A stretch of DNA of 64,000 nucleotides from Vibrio alfacsensis. GTDB taxonomy: Bacteria > Pseudomonadota > Gammaproteobacteria > Enterobacterales > Vibrionaceae. This document shows, one piece after another, positions 17,651-25,476 of this stretch. The stretch is from NCBI RefSeq assembly GCF_003544875.1, contig NZ_CP032094.1, positions 1,302,001-1,366,000 on the forward strand. Direction: 5' to 3'. The stretch's first letter is position 1; every line of letters begins with the position of its first letter. The translations under genes were made by a program, and so were the position numbers. The notes below the pieces were generated by a model. The model saw only the letters and a list, made by a program, of their open reading frames with translations, was not told the DNA's origin and searched no databases.

Positions 17651-19201
17651 ATGGGTTTTACCTCGTTAGGTCTATCTGCTCCAATCCTTAAAGCTATTCA
17701 GGAAAAAGGCTACGACACCCCTTCGCCAATTCAGGCTCAAGCGATTCCAGCAGTATTGGAAGGGAAAGACGTCATGGCAGCAGCGCAGACGGGTACGGGT
17801 AAAACTGCGGGCTTCACGCTACCGATTCTTGAACGCCTGTCAAATGGCCCTCGCGTTCGTAGTAATCACATTCGTGCATTGATCCTAACTCCAACTCGTG
17901 AACTTGCTGCGCAGGTTCAAGAGAACGTATTCATGTACAGCCGTCACCTAGACATAAACAGTGCTGTTGTGTTTGGTGGTGTGAAAATCAACCCACAGAT
18001 GTTGCGTCTTCGCAAAGGTGCTGACGTACTGGTTGCGACACCAGGCCGTTTGATGGACCTTTATAACCAGAACGCGGTTAAATTTGACCAACTGGAAGTG
18101 CTGGTTCTTGATGAAGCTGACCGCATGCTAGATATGGGCTTTATCCGTGACATCCGTAAAATCTTAGATTTACTGCCAAAGCAACGTCAAAACCTACTGT
18201 TCTCAGCGACATTCTCAAACGAGATCCGTGACCTTGCGAAAGGCTTAGTGAACAACCCGGTAGAGATTTCGGTTAACCCTGCCAACTCAACAGCAAGAAC
18301 GGTTGAACAGTCGATCTATCCATCAGACGTGAAGAAAAAAGCGCCGATGTTGGTAAAACTGATCAAAGACGGTGACTGGAAGCAAGTTCTGGTATTCACC
18401 AAAACTAAGCATGGCGCAAATCGCTTAGCGAAGTTCCTGATTGATGAGAAAATCACCGCAGCGGCAATTCACGGTAACAAGAGCCAAGGCGCACGTACCA
18501 AAGCATTGGCGGATTTCAAATCTGGTGAAATCCGCGTTCTAGTTGCGACAGACATTGCCGCTCGTGGTATCGACATTCCTCAGCTTCCACAGGTTGTAAA
18601 CTACGAGCTGCCAAAAGTCGCAGAAGACTACGTTCACCGTATCGGCCGTACTGGTCGTGCGGGCGAAGTAGGCCAAGCAATTTCATTAGTGTGTGCACTT
18701 GAAGCATCAGAGTTGTTTGCGATCGAACGTTTGATTCAACAAGTACTGCCTCGTAAAGAACTAGCAGGATACCTACCAACAAACGTATTACCTGAATCGA
18801 AGCTAGATACTCGCCCTATCAAGCCGAAGAAACCAAAAAAACCTAAGAAGCCACAAGCACAAGGTGATAGAGCTCAGCACGCAGAGAAAAAAGCGTCTAA
18901 CGATTCGAATAAGCCTAAACGCCACTTCAACAGTGAGAACAAAGGCAACAAAGCGGGTACAAATCAAGGTGGCGCAAGCAAGCCAAAAGCAAGCCGCGAT
19001 GGTCAAGCTCGCTCAAATGGCAAACCTAGCGGCAATAAGCCGACTAATGGTAGTAAGCCAAGCAACGGTAATAAACCAAATAACGGCAAGCCGTCTGGCA
19101 ACCGTAAACCTAACGGCGCTAAACCAGCGGGTTCAAGACCTTCAGCTGGTAATAAGCCATCTGGACAGCGCCGTAAGCCACGTCCACAAGCGGCAAACTA
19201 A
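17651..19201 (+). CDS. rhlE: DEAD-box ATP-dependent RNA helicase, RhlE type
   Basis: 516 residues from the ATG at 17651 ([13 protein letters not shown]). It has every DEAD-box motif: Q motif ([10 protein letters not shown]), I AQTGTGKT, Ia PTRELAAQ, Ib [26 protein letters not shown] and [10 protein letters not shown], in two RecA domains up to about residue 375. The last 140 residues are a low-complexity basic tail rich in Lys, Pro, Asn, Gly and Ser (repeats such as [17 protein letters not shown]), expected to bind RNA non-specifically. The core matches RhlE, involved in ribosome maturation and RNA turnover. The 250-bp leader upstream is long, which is common for cold-induced helicase mRNAs. 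Strong terminator downstream. Confidence 0.93.
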   Translation: MGFTSLGLSAPILKAIQEKGYDTPSPIQAQAIPAVLEGKDVMAAAQTGTGKTAGFTLPILERLSNGPRVRSNHIRALILTPTRELAAQVQENVFMYSRHLDINSAVVFGGVKINPQMLRLRKGADVLVATPGRLMDLYNQNAVKFDQLEVLVLDEADRMLDMGFIRDIRKILDLLPKQRQNLLFSATFSNEIRDLAKGLVNNPVEISVNPANSTARTVEQSIYPSDVKKKAPMLVKLIKDGDWKQVLVFTKTKHGANRLAKFLIDEKITAAAIHGNKSQGARTKALADFKSGEIRVLVATDIAARGIDIPQLPQVVNYELPKVAEDYVHRIGRTGRAGEVGQAISLVCALEASELFAIERLIQQVLPRKELAGYLPTNVLPESKLDTRPIKPKKPKKPKKPQAQGDRAQHAEKKASNDSNKPKRHFNSENKGNKAGTNQGGASKPKASRDGQARSNGKPSGNKPTNGSKPSNGNKPNNGKPSGNRKPNGAKPAGSRPSAGNKPSGQRRKPRPQAAN

Positions 19202-19236
19202 TTAGCCACCGTTGACCAAGCTAAATCGTTAAATTG

Positions 19237-19264
19237 AACCGCCGACAACCTCGGCGGTTTTTTT
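19237..19264 (+). terminator. Rho-independent terminator of rhlE
   Basis: AACCGCCGA / TCGGCGGTT stem, 5-nt loop, then a T7 run. Confidence 0.95.
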
Positions 19265-19281
19265 ATGCTCTAAGCACTCTC

Positions 19282-19345
19282 AAATACTTAAATGCTCAGA
19301 TACCTAAATGCTTAAATGCTTAAATACCTAGAGACTAAAAGCTCA
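19282..19345. repeat. Degenerate 8-bp tandem repeat
   Basis: About eight successive octamers of the type AAATGCTT/AAATACCT (AAATACTT, AAATGCTC, AGATACCT, AAATGCTT twice, AAATACCT, AGAGACTA). The register is exact over 48 bp and then drifts. Confidence 0.75.
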
Positions 19346-19468
19346 AAGACTCATCCAACCGTTCAGCTGCTCACAAAAATGCGAGCAGTGACATTAAGGC
19401 CATCTTTACAGCTTGATACTACACTTGGTTCACTTCAAGATGATTGGACGTCTCATGTCTATATGATC

Positions 19469-19531
19469 GGTGAGTATTGCTATGGCAGCGGTGAATATTG
19501 CTTTGTCAGCTGTGAATATTGTTATGCCAGC
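19469..19531. repeat. Three 21-bp tandem repeats upstream of the DJ-1/PfpI gene
   Basis: Units at 19469-19489, 19490-19510 and 19511-19531 share GTGAATATTGCTxTGxCAGC. They could encode (G/C)EYC(Y/F)xS heptapeptides in a 74-codon frame from 19316, but that frame has no ribosome site, so I treat the stretch as repeat DNA. Confidence 0.75.
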
Positions 19532-19555
19532 AGCGAATGACAACAAGGAAGTGTT

Positions 19556-20134
19556 ATGAACATTGGAATCTATATCTATGATCAGGCGGAAGTGCTCGAT
19601 TTTTCTGGCCCCTTTGAAGTTTTCAGCACGGCAAAACGCGTCAGTCAAAACGACTGGCATGTGTTTTTTGTATCAGAAACGTTAAACCCCGTTACAGCAA
19701 GGGGGGACTTTCGTGTTCTACCTCACTACTCCATCTTCAATCACCCTCACATTGATCTCCTGATCATTGTTGGAGGAGTACACACTGAACAAATGCACAA
19801 TACAAGAGTACTGAACTGGATACAGTCCGTTGAACCGACAGCAGCACGTGTTGCATCTGTTTGTACTGGATCTTTTATCCTAGCCAGTGCGGGCTTACTC
19901 AAAGGGTTGACGGTCACAACCCATTGGGAGGATATTCCTGATTTAACAGAGTGTTTTTGTGACTTACATGTCGTTGATAATGAACGCTGGGTCACCTCCG
20001 GAAAGTACACCACATCTGGAGGCATCTCTGCTGGCATAGATATGAGTTTGTTTTTGGTATCACAGCTGCATAGCCAAAACCTCGCAGAGCGGGTCGCTCA
20101 TCAAATGGAGTATCGTTGGCAAACATGTAAATAG
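19556..20134 (+). CDS. DJ-1/PfpI (class I glutamine amidotransferase-like) protein
   Basis: 192 residues. MNIGIYIYDQAEVLDFSGPFEVFSTA begins the domain and VASVCTGSFILASAGLLKG holds the nucleophile-elbow Cys; THWEDIPDL follows, as in isonitrile hydratases and in the N-terminal halves of GlxA-type regulators. The AraC HTH of GlxA regulators is absent, so an enzyme or stress-response role is more likely. AAGGAAG ribosome site. The YjbR gene begins 64 bp downstream on the same strand, so the two may be co-transcribed. Confidence 0.88.
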   Translation: MNIGIYIYDQAEVLDFSGPFEVFSTAKRVSQNDWHVFFVSETLNPVTARGDFRVLPHYSIFNHPHIDLLIIVGGVHTEQMHNTRVLNWIQSVEPTAARVASVCTGSFILASAGLLKGLTVTTHWEDIPDLTECFCDLHVVDNERWVTSGKYTTSGGISAGIDMSLFLVSQLHSQNLAERVAHQMEYRWQTCK

Positions 20135-20198
20135 CTAGATTCGCCTTTTGAGTTCAACAATAATCACTTTAGCAATGAGCCATCGCCGAGGGTCATCT

Positions 20199-20579
20199 AT
20201 GAGATATGAAGAGTTTAATCAATTTTGTGGCTCGTTTGCCGCGACCACCCATGTCGTGCAATGGGGAGAGGCACACGTATGGAAAGTTGGCGGTAAGGTC
20301 TTTGCGATTGGTGGTTGGAGTAAAGATAAACAGCCTGCTTTTACTTTTAAAACGTCACCTTTGAATTTTGATTTCCTCAGTGATCATGAGGGATATATCC
20401 CGGCCCCCTATTTTGCGAGTCGCGGGATGAAATGGATTCAGCAAACAGACACAACGGGCAAGTTAGATGACGACTTAAAATACTATTTATCAGAATCTTA
20501 CCGGATTGTTGCTCTTGGACTAAGTAAGCGTAAACGGCAAGAGTTGGGCATTGATATCGAATTAAAACCCAAGCGATAA
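20199..20579 (+). CDS. MmcQ/YjbR family protein
   Basis: 126 residues from the ATG at 20199 (MRYEEFNQFCGSF), with GAGGG upstream. Family pattern: TTHVVQWGEAHVWKVGGKVFAI, FKTSPLNFDFL, PAPYFASRGMKWIQ, and a C-terminal helix LSESYRIVALGLSKRKRQELG. YjbR proteins adopt a CyaY-like double-wing fold and are called DNA-binding by similarity only. Confidence 0.88.
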   Translation: MRYEEFNQFCGSFAATTHVVQWGEAHVWKVGGKVFAIGGWSKDKQPAFTFKTSPLNFDFLSDHEGYIPAPYFASRGMKWIQQTDTTGKLDDDLKYYLSESYRIVALGLSKRKRQELGIDIELKPKR

Positions 20580-20636
20580 ATAACCTCCACTTGGGATAAC
20601 CTAAGCGATGACAGGGAAAGTGACTTAGCTTGCAAC

Positions 20637-20661
20637 GCGGCGATAATCGAGCTCTCGCCGC
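20637..20661. terminator. GC-rich hairpin between YjbR and glutathione synthetase genes
   Basis: GCGGCGA / TCGCCGC 7-bp stem between convergent genes; no clear T-tract. Confidence 0.45.
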
Positions 20662-20730
20662 ACCCACTTCTATACACTGATGTTACTCGGGTTTAGATTC
20701 CGAACCCAAAATAGATCTCGGCGTTTTTAA

Positions 20731-22194
20731 CTATCCATCCACCAGCACTAAGGAGTCTAAAATCCCTTTTCCGCTGTGGATCCCGCCCTCATTTTCACTT
20801 GCAGGCTTACTTCGAATTAGATATCCAGCATACCCATCCAATTCTGTGACGGGTTTTCCTTGATAGTGCGCCGTAAATAAGCCTATTTCACTCACTAAAT
20901 CTGACACGAGCGTTTGCTGTGCATCTCGAATTGCAATGGTTGGAACATCGCGCTCATGAGGATAGAGACGCTGCATAAGTGCCCACGCATTATACTCCTC
21001 TTCGGACAACTGACTCAGTTGTTTGCTAATGTCCTTACCAAACACACAATGGCCACCGCCCTCACCTTGGTTTTTTAGCACCCAATGATCAATATTTGCT
21101 GATGTCCCAAACCACGCGATTGTATCTGCATTTACAGGCTTCATCTCGGCAAGTACGCTTTTCACGGCTAACGCTTCTTCAAGGTTCAAGCCCCAACGCT
21201 CATATTCCTCTGCTGGCATCATGGTCAACAACATCTGCATCGATTTACTGGTCGCCAATTGCTGACTGATGGTCGCATTCATCGCAACATAATGCTGCTC
21301 CATAAATAATCGAGTTTGACTCAAAGTATGACAACAAATCGGCTCGTTCAATTCTGGAGAGAAGTAGTCCATGAACTGATAGCCTGCACGCAAGTAGACC
21401 ACATCAAGTCCACCGACATTATCGAGCATTAAACGTTGATGCTCACCGGAATAGAGCTGCGTGCTCAGTTGCTCAAAGGTACGTCTTACTGTGCGGACAC
21501 CAAGCTTTTGCAGTTCGACTTCTAGCAGATGTTGGTCATAGACGTTATCTTCATTTTTCTGAACGACCATCAAAAACGTCGGTTTTCCGCCGTCATTAAA
21601 ATGGGCCTTAACGCTTTTCGCCGCCGTCGCAATGCCCAACGCCAGTTGTTCCATACCGGCGTTTTCTAAAGGCGTTGCAGTTTTTTCTTCTAGCCAAGCT
21701 TGGTACACATGATTCCATTGAGTTTGCATGAACTGATGCAACTCTGCCGCACGCTGACCAAACGGAGCCATACCCGCCGCGATACCATTGAACTCGATCA
21801 CTTTTGCACCAAGTTCACGATCGTCCATGAAGTCTGTTCGCATTAATAACAAAGGCTGTCTCGCCGGAGTCACTCGGTTTTTTGAATCGCCGTGAACCTC
21901 TCTGTGCAATGCCATCAACCGCTCGAAAAGAGGTTCGGATTTTTCCATATGCGCTAATGACTGCTGTAAGAAATCATGGTCTTCAGAGACATGACTAACC
22001 AGTTTAGCGATGAGCGGTGTGACGTATTTTAGATATTCAAACACAGAGCGTTCAATGCTCATCGGCGAAATGCTAAAAGGGCAGTGCTTCGCCGTATTAT
22101 CAGGTTGACGGAATGCAACGCCGTGCATGATGGCCCATTCACAAATGTCTTCTACAACCTGCTGAGGAATGATTCGATTTTCTGAAGTTTTCAT
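20731..22194 (-). CDS. Eukaryotic-type glutathione synthetase (ATP-grasp)
   Basis: 487 residues, the length of animal/plant glutathione synthetase (about 474) and unlike bacterial GshB (about 316). Matching landmarks in order: a helical N-terminal part; RTDFMDDRELGAKVIEFNGIA at about 118-138 (cf. the RSDYM...EINTI substrate region); the lid-domain segment with GLDVVYLRAGYQF; the glycine triplet loop VLKNQGEGGGHCVFG at about 370-385 (cf. VLKPQREGGGN); SEIGLFTAHYQGK; and the C-terminal SENEGGIHSGKGILDSL (cf. DGGVAAGVAVLD). It would join gamma-glutamylcysteine and glycine with ATP. No gamma-glutamylcysteine ligase is nearby. Assignment rests on motif order; a related tripeptide-type ligase of different specificity is possible. 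Confidence 0.8.
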   Translation of the reverse strand: MKTSENRIIPQQVVEDICEWAIMHGVAFRQPDNTAKHCPFSISPMSIERSVFEYLKYVTPLIAKLVSHVSEDHDFLQQSLAHMEKSEPLFERLMALHREVHGDSKNRVTPARQPLLLMRTDFMDDRELGAKVIEFNGIAAGMAPFGQRAAELHQFMQTQWNHVYQAWLEEKTATPLENAGMEQLALGIATAAKSVKAHFNDGGKPTFLMVVQKNEDNVYDQHLLEVELQKLGVRTVRRTFEQLSTQLYSGEHQRLMLDNVGGLDVVYLRAGYQFMDYFSPELNEPICCHTLSQTRLFMEQHYVAMNATISQQLATSKSMQMLLTMMPAEEYERWGLNLEEALAVKSVLAEMKPVNADTIAWFGTSANIDHWVLKNQGEGGGHCVFGKDISKQLSQLSEEEYNAWALMQRLYPHERDVPTIAIRDAQQTLVSDLVSEIGLFTAHYQGKPVTELDGYAGYLIRSKPASENEGGIHSGKGILDSLVLVDG

Positions 22195-22297
22195 ACGTTA
22201 ACTACTTTAAAGTTTGCTGTAATCTACATCAGACGAACGAACTTTCCAAAAGACGACGAAATTTATTTTTATTCTGGAATCATTTCTAAATGACGCC

Positions 22298-22395
22298 AAG
22301 GTAAATGGCTTTAAGGTAAATGGCTTGAAAGTAAATTGCCTCAAGGTTTTGCTTCAAAGTAACTCGCTTCAAGGCAATTCACTTCAAGGCAAATA
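22298..22395. repeat. Degenerate 15-bp tandem repeat running into the usp 3' end
   Basis: Six units of the type AAGGTAAATGGCTTT (22298, 22313, 22328, a 13-bp unit at 22343, 22356, 22371), then a partial unit. The last ones supply the final codons and stop of the leftward universal stress protein gene. Confidence 0.8.
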
Positions 22396-22770
22396 CACCA
22401 CGAGTAAATCGGCCTCTATTGCATTAGCGAGTTTCGGCACGGGAGAAAACATCCGACTAAACACTTTGTGATGATGCCCACAAACAACAAGATCAATGCC
22501 TTTCTCTTTGACGATGCCAGCGAGCTTTATGTGAAGATCGCCCACCACAACCATCGCATTAGTAATTGGGTAATCGCTCTGCTCGGCTAAGGTTGTGAGC
22601 TCTGTATTCAATGTCCGTTCTTCTTTTGGCTCTAATATCACTCGATCAACGTCAACAAAGACCAACGACATCGTGCAGTCGGTTCCTTTGGCAATGGCAA
22701 TTGCTCTATCAATGACCTGTCGGCTAGACTGTGACAAGTCAACCGCCACCAAAATGTGTTTGTAACTCAT
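22384..22770 (-). CDS. Universal stress protein (UspA family)
   Basis: 128 residues from the ATG at 22770 (MSYKHILVAVDLS), with GGAGAG upstream. One Usp domain: ILVAVDLSQSSRQVIDRAIAIA at the start and VVCGHHHKVFSRMFSPVPKLANAIEADLLVV at the end. ATP-binding Usp proteins have G-x2-G-x9-G-S/T; here the loop reads GHHHKVFSRMFS, so the motif is degenerate and this is probably a UspA-like member that binds ATP poorly. The C-terminal YLP codons come from the adjacent tandem repeat. Confidence 0.9.
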   Translation of the reverse strand: MSYKHILVAVDLSQSSRQVIDRAIAIAKGTDCTMSLVFVDVDRVILEPKEERTLNTELTTLAEQSDYPITNAMVVVGDLHIKLAGIVKEKGIDLVVCGHHHKVFSRMFSPVPKLANAIEADLLVVYLP

Positions 22771-22840
22771 TGTGCTCTCCTTTGTTTTGTTCACCGACTT
22801 TGATTGTTCCTACTTTATGCCGTTGCTCAAATCGGCCCAA

Positions 22841-22873
22841 CTGAACCAAGCATCTTAAGGTTCGTTGGGTATA
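22841..22873. repeat. Copy of the TATACCCAAG repeat, reverse orientation
   Basis: CTGAACCAAGCATCTTAAGG followed by TTCGTTGGGTATA is the reverse of the left arm seen at 47966. It lies in the promoter region between the usp and DUF2058 genes. Confidence 0.6.
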
Positions 22874-22970
22874 TATGAGTATAAGTCTAGCACTGGGATA
22901 CGCGATGCCTCTTTCTTTGCCGCGTGTGACTGGTTAAAATGCAGGAAATTGCGCATAAACTGGATAAATC

Positions 22971-23492
22971 ATGGCAAAACTAACCCTTCAAGAACAGATG
23001 CTAAAAGCTGGCTTGGTTAACGAGAAGAAACTAAAGAAAGCCAAGAAAGGCTCTAAGAAATCACGTGTTCAAGCACGCGAAGTAAAAGCGGCGGTAGAAG
23101 AAAACAAACGCCAGCAGTTAGAGCGTGACAAACAATTGAGCGAGCAGCAAAACACCGAGCGCTTAAATAAAGAAATCAAAGCACAGATCATTCAATTGAT
23201 TGAAAACAATAAGATCGATTTGAAAGATGGCGACATTAAATACAACTTTACACACGGTACGTTAGTTAAGTCGCTATATGTCGATTCAATGACTCGTGAG
23301 CAGTTGATCAAAGGTATCTTAGCGATTGCTATTATGGGCGAGAGCTACGTTGTGATTCCACGCCCTGTTGCGAGCAAAATTGCGCAGCGTGACGAATCAA
23401 TGATCATTGATCAAAAAGAACCTGAAGCAGACATTCCTGCTGAAGATGACCCATACGCCGATTTCGTCGTGCCAGACGATTTGATGTGGTAA
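22971..23492 (+). CDS. yaiL: DUF2058 (YaiL) family protein
   Basis: 173 residues. MAKLTLQEQMLKAGLVNEKK, then a very basic stretch KLKKAKKGSKKSRVQAREVK, a charged coiled coil to about residue 70, and a C-terminal domain with YNFTHGTLVKSLYVD and VVIPRPVASKIAQRDE. This is the YaiL/DUF2058 family, described as nucleoprotein- or polysome-associated in E. coli. Own terminator. Confidence 0.92.
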   Translation: MAKLTLQEQMLKAGLVNEKKLKKAKKGSKKSRVQAREVKAAVEENKRQQLERDKQLSEQQNTERLNKEIKAQIIQLIENNKIDLKDGDIKYNFTHGTLVKSLYVDSMTREQLIKGILAIAIMGESYVVIPRPVASKIAQRDESMIIDQKEPEADIPAEDDPYADFVVPDDLMW

Positions 23493-23517
23493 TGATCCAC
23501 TTAGGAAAAGGAAAATG

Positions 23518-23556
23518 AAAAACCGCGATCTTTAAGTGAAGTGACCGCGGTTTTTT
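23518..23556. terminator. Terminator after yaiL
   Basis: AACCGCG / CGCGGTT stem with a TTTTTTATT tail; the A-run on the left arm could also serve the convergent YHS gene. Confidence 0.85.
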
Positions 23557-23573
23557 ATTGGCAGTAAACCGAA

Positions 23574-24023
23574 CTATTCAATCAGCAAGTTCGGCCAATT
23601 TTTATCTGCACTAGCAATATTGCCGGGAATGTCTTCCTCCCACGTAGCTTGTACAGATTTACTGTAGTTGAGGTAGAGCTTACCGCTCTCAATTGACCAC
23701 GCATTAGGATCTATCTTAGCAGTATAACCTTTGCTCACTGCCCAAGCACAATAGCCACCATATTGGGGTATAAATGTCTCAGGATTTTTAACGAATGCAT
23801 CTCGATTTTCAGCCGATGAAAAGTACCATTTGGCATCATTCCAACGGTAAGTAAAATCGCTGTCACCTTTGACTGGTTTTGATTGAGTGAAGTAGGCGAC
23901 AGGGTCGTAACCACGAATCGCTTTACCGAGAAAGTCACTATAAACAGGATCAAGAGCGAAAGCAGGATGCGTCAAACTCCCCCAAATGAAGAATACACTC
24001 AACAGTTTCAATATCAGCTTCAT
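23574..24023 (-). CDS. YHS domain-containing exported protein
   Basis: 149 residues from the ATG at 24023, with GAGGGAAGG upstream. A signal peptide covers 1-22 (LTHPAFA). The mature part has GYDPVAYFTQSKPVKGDSDF, WYFSSAENRDAFVKNPE, PQYGGYCAWAVSKGYT and a YLNYSKSVQ segment, typical of the periplasmic YHS proteins that accompany metal or redox homeostasis genes. The single Cys in GGYCAWAV is conserved in the family. Role unproven. Confidence 0.88.
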   Translation of the reverse strand: MKLILKLLSVFFIWGSLTHPAFALDPVYSDFLGKAIRGYDPVAYFTQSKPVKGDSDFTYRWNDAKWYFSSAENRDAFVKNPETFIPQYGGYCAWAVSKGYTAKIDPNAWSIESGKLYLNYSKSVQATWEEDIPGNIASADKNWPNLLIE

Positions 24024-24104
24024 AACCTTCCCTCTCAGTGTCACTTGATTCGAATAATCAATCGCTACCAGTATAGAAAGGGAAATTGAAAAGAAACTTT
24101 CAGA

Positions 24105-24497
24105 CTAAAACATCTCGGCCTCAAAGCGTGCGGTTCGCGCTTGTGAAATAGTGCAGTTCGTTTCTGACATCAACTCCGCCAAAGTAATGTTAGGATTCTC
24201 CATGACTAATCGAATAAGCTTAGCTTCCAAAGGCTCAAGCTTATCGCTGTGTTTGGCGAGACCAGCTTCCATTTTGTTAACCATAAATCGCATCGGATCA
24301 GATTCTTCTGCCTTGATATGGTCGAGAAACGTTTTCAAATCCAAAGCCTCACCAGCAATTTGCCAATTACGAGAGCGTCGAATGCGCTTCAGTTCGCACT
24401 TCTTCTCAGCCGCAATTGCTTTAGCTCGTTTAGCATGTTCACCACCAATTCGGTGAATCAAAGATGGCAATGGGATGGTGATAAACGTATCGCCCAT
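24105..24497 (-). CDS. Ribosome recycling factor-like (RRF_GI) protein
   Basis: 130 residues. MGDTFITIPLPSLIHRIGG and RAKAIAAEKKCELKRIRRSRNW match the small family annotated as ribosome recycling factor in Vibrio and relatives; it is not the essential Frr. The C-terminal 45 residues (LEAKLIRLVMENPNITLAELM, CTISQARTARFEAE) look like a helix-turn-helix, so a regulatory role is as plausible as one in translation. Its start is 3 nt beyond the stop of the upstream LysR gene, so the two are probably co-transcribed. Confidence 0.75.
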   Translation of the reverse strand: MGDTFITIPLPSLIHRIGGEHAKRAKAIAAEKKCELKRIRRSRNWQIAGEALDLKTFLDHIKAEESDPMRFMVNKMEAGLAKHSDKLEPLEAKLIRLVMENPNITLAELMSETNCTISQARTARFEAEMF

Positions 24498-24500
24498 CAG

Positions 24501-25370
24501 TTAAACCTCTACCACCGACACGTTCTCTGCAACCCATTTTAAAAGCTGTTTGGCCGCTTTAGACAACACCTGATTTTGGCGCACGATGTAGCCGAAATCG
24601 GTATTGGGGAAGCTATGCAAAGGCGTCACTTCTCGAGAGAGTTTGAGCCTTGGATCGAGGGAGAAGTCAGGCACAATCGCGGTTCCAAATCCGGCTTCAG
24701 CCCAATCTATTTGAGCTTCAACACTGCCCACTTCCATGACTCTATGTTTTGGCAGGTTTAGCTCAGGCAGAGACGCGTCGATCAACTCGCGCGTTCGGGT
24801 ATCGTGACCGAGCAAGATCAGTGTTTGATTCTCTTCACTGTTTTCTCGCCAATCGAAGATGTTATCGCCAAAAGCACACCAGTGTATTTGCGTCAGAGGA
24901 GTAAAGTGCAGTGGTTGACTCTCTTTCTGCGCAATAACAAAGCCGATGTCTGCGCGGGCACTTTTTACTAAATCTACCGCTTGTGATGAAGTGGTGTTGA
25001 ACAGCGCTAAGTCGATACCAGGATATTCATTTTTAAATTGTTGGAATGGCTTGATAAGTAACAGGCGCGAGACAATATCACTCGCCGCAATCGAGAGCGT
25101 TCCTTGCGTTAAGTCATTAATGGCATTGAGATCGGATTGGCAGATTTGCAGCTCATTCAGCATGTGCTCGGCAGTGTCTAATAATCGCTTACCGGCCTGA
25201 GTCAGCTGTACTGGGTTGCGTTCAATCAACTTGGTACGAGTAGCTTGTTCTAGTTGCTTGATGTGAAGGCTGACATTTGGCTGCGTCATGTGCAGTTCAA
25301 TCGCTGTTTTTCCGAAATGTTTCACTTCTGCCAAGGTGACAAAGGTACGTAACCAGTTCAAATCCAACAT
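24501..25370 (-). CDS. LysR family transcriptional regulator
   Basis: 289 residues. HTH at about 1-60 (MLDLNWLRTFVTLAEVKHFGKTA, LHMTQPNVSLHIKQLEQ), then the LTTR effector domain from about residue 88 (GTLSIAASDIVSRLLLIKPF). The N-terminal MLDLNWLRTFV pattern recalls HdfR-type regulators. It is divergent from the PurA paralogue across 106 bp and followed by the RRF-like gene at 3 nt, so control of the spare purA is a reasonable inference. Confidence 0.92.
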   Translation of the reverse strand: MLDLNWLRTFVTLAEVKHFGKTAIELHMTQPNVSLHIKQLEQATRTKLIERNPVQLTQAGKRLLDTAEHMLNELQICQSDLNAINDLTQGTLSIAASDIVSRLLLIKPFQQFKNEYPGIDLALFNTTSSQAVDLVKSARADIGFVIAQKESQPLHFTPLTQIHWCAFGDNIFDWRENSEENQTLILLGHDTRTRELIDASLPELNLPKHRVMEVGSVEAQIDWAEAGFGTAIVPDFSLDPRLKLSREVTPLHSFPNTDFGYIVRQNQVLSKAAKQLLKWVAENVSVVEV

Positions 25371-25476
25371 AGAAAATTACCCGATATGACTTTCTTATCA
25401 AGTTAATGAGTATAATTAATTTCTCTTATTCATGCGAGCATCCTAAGATTTTCCGGTCTGTTTTGGAGAATGAATT

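Noticed and set aside
19316..19540. 74-codon plus-strand ORF with EYC heptapeptide repeats
   Set aside because: It is made of two tandem arrays; no ribosome site; kept as repeats instead.
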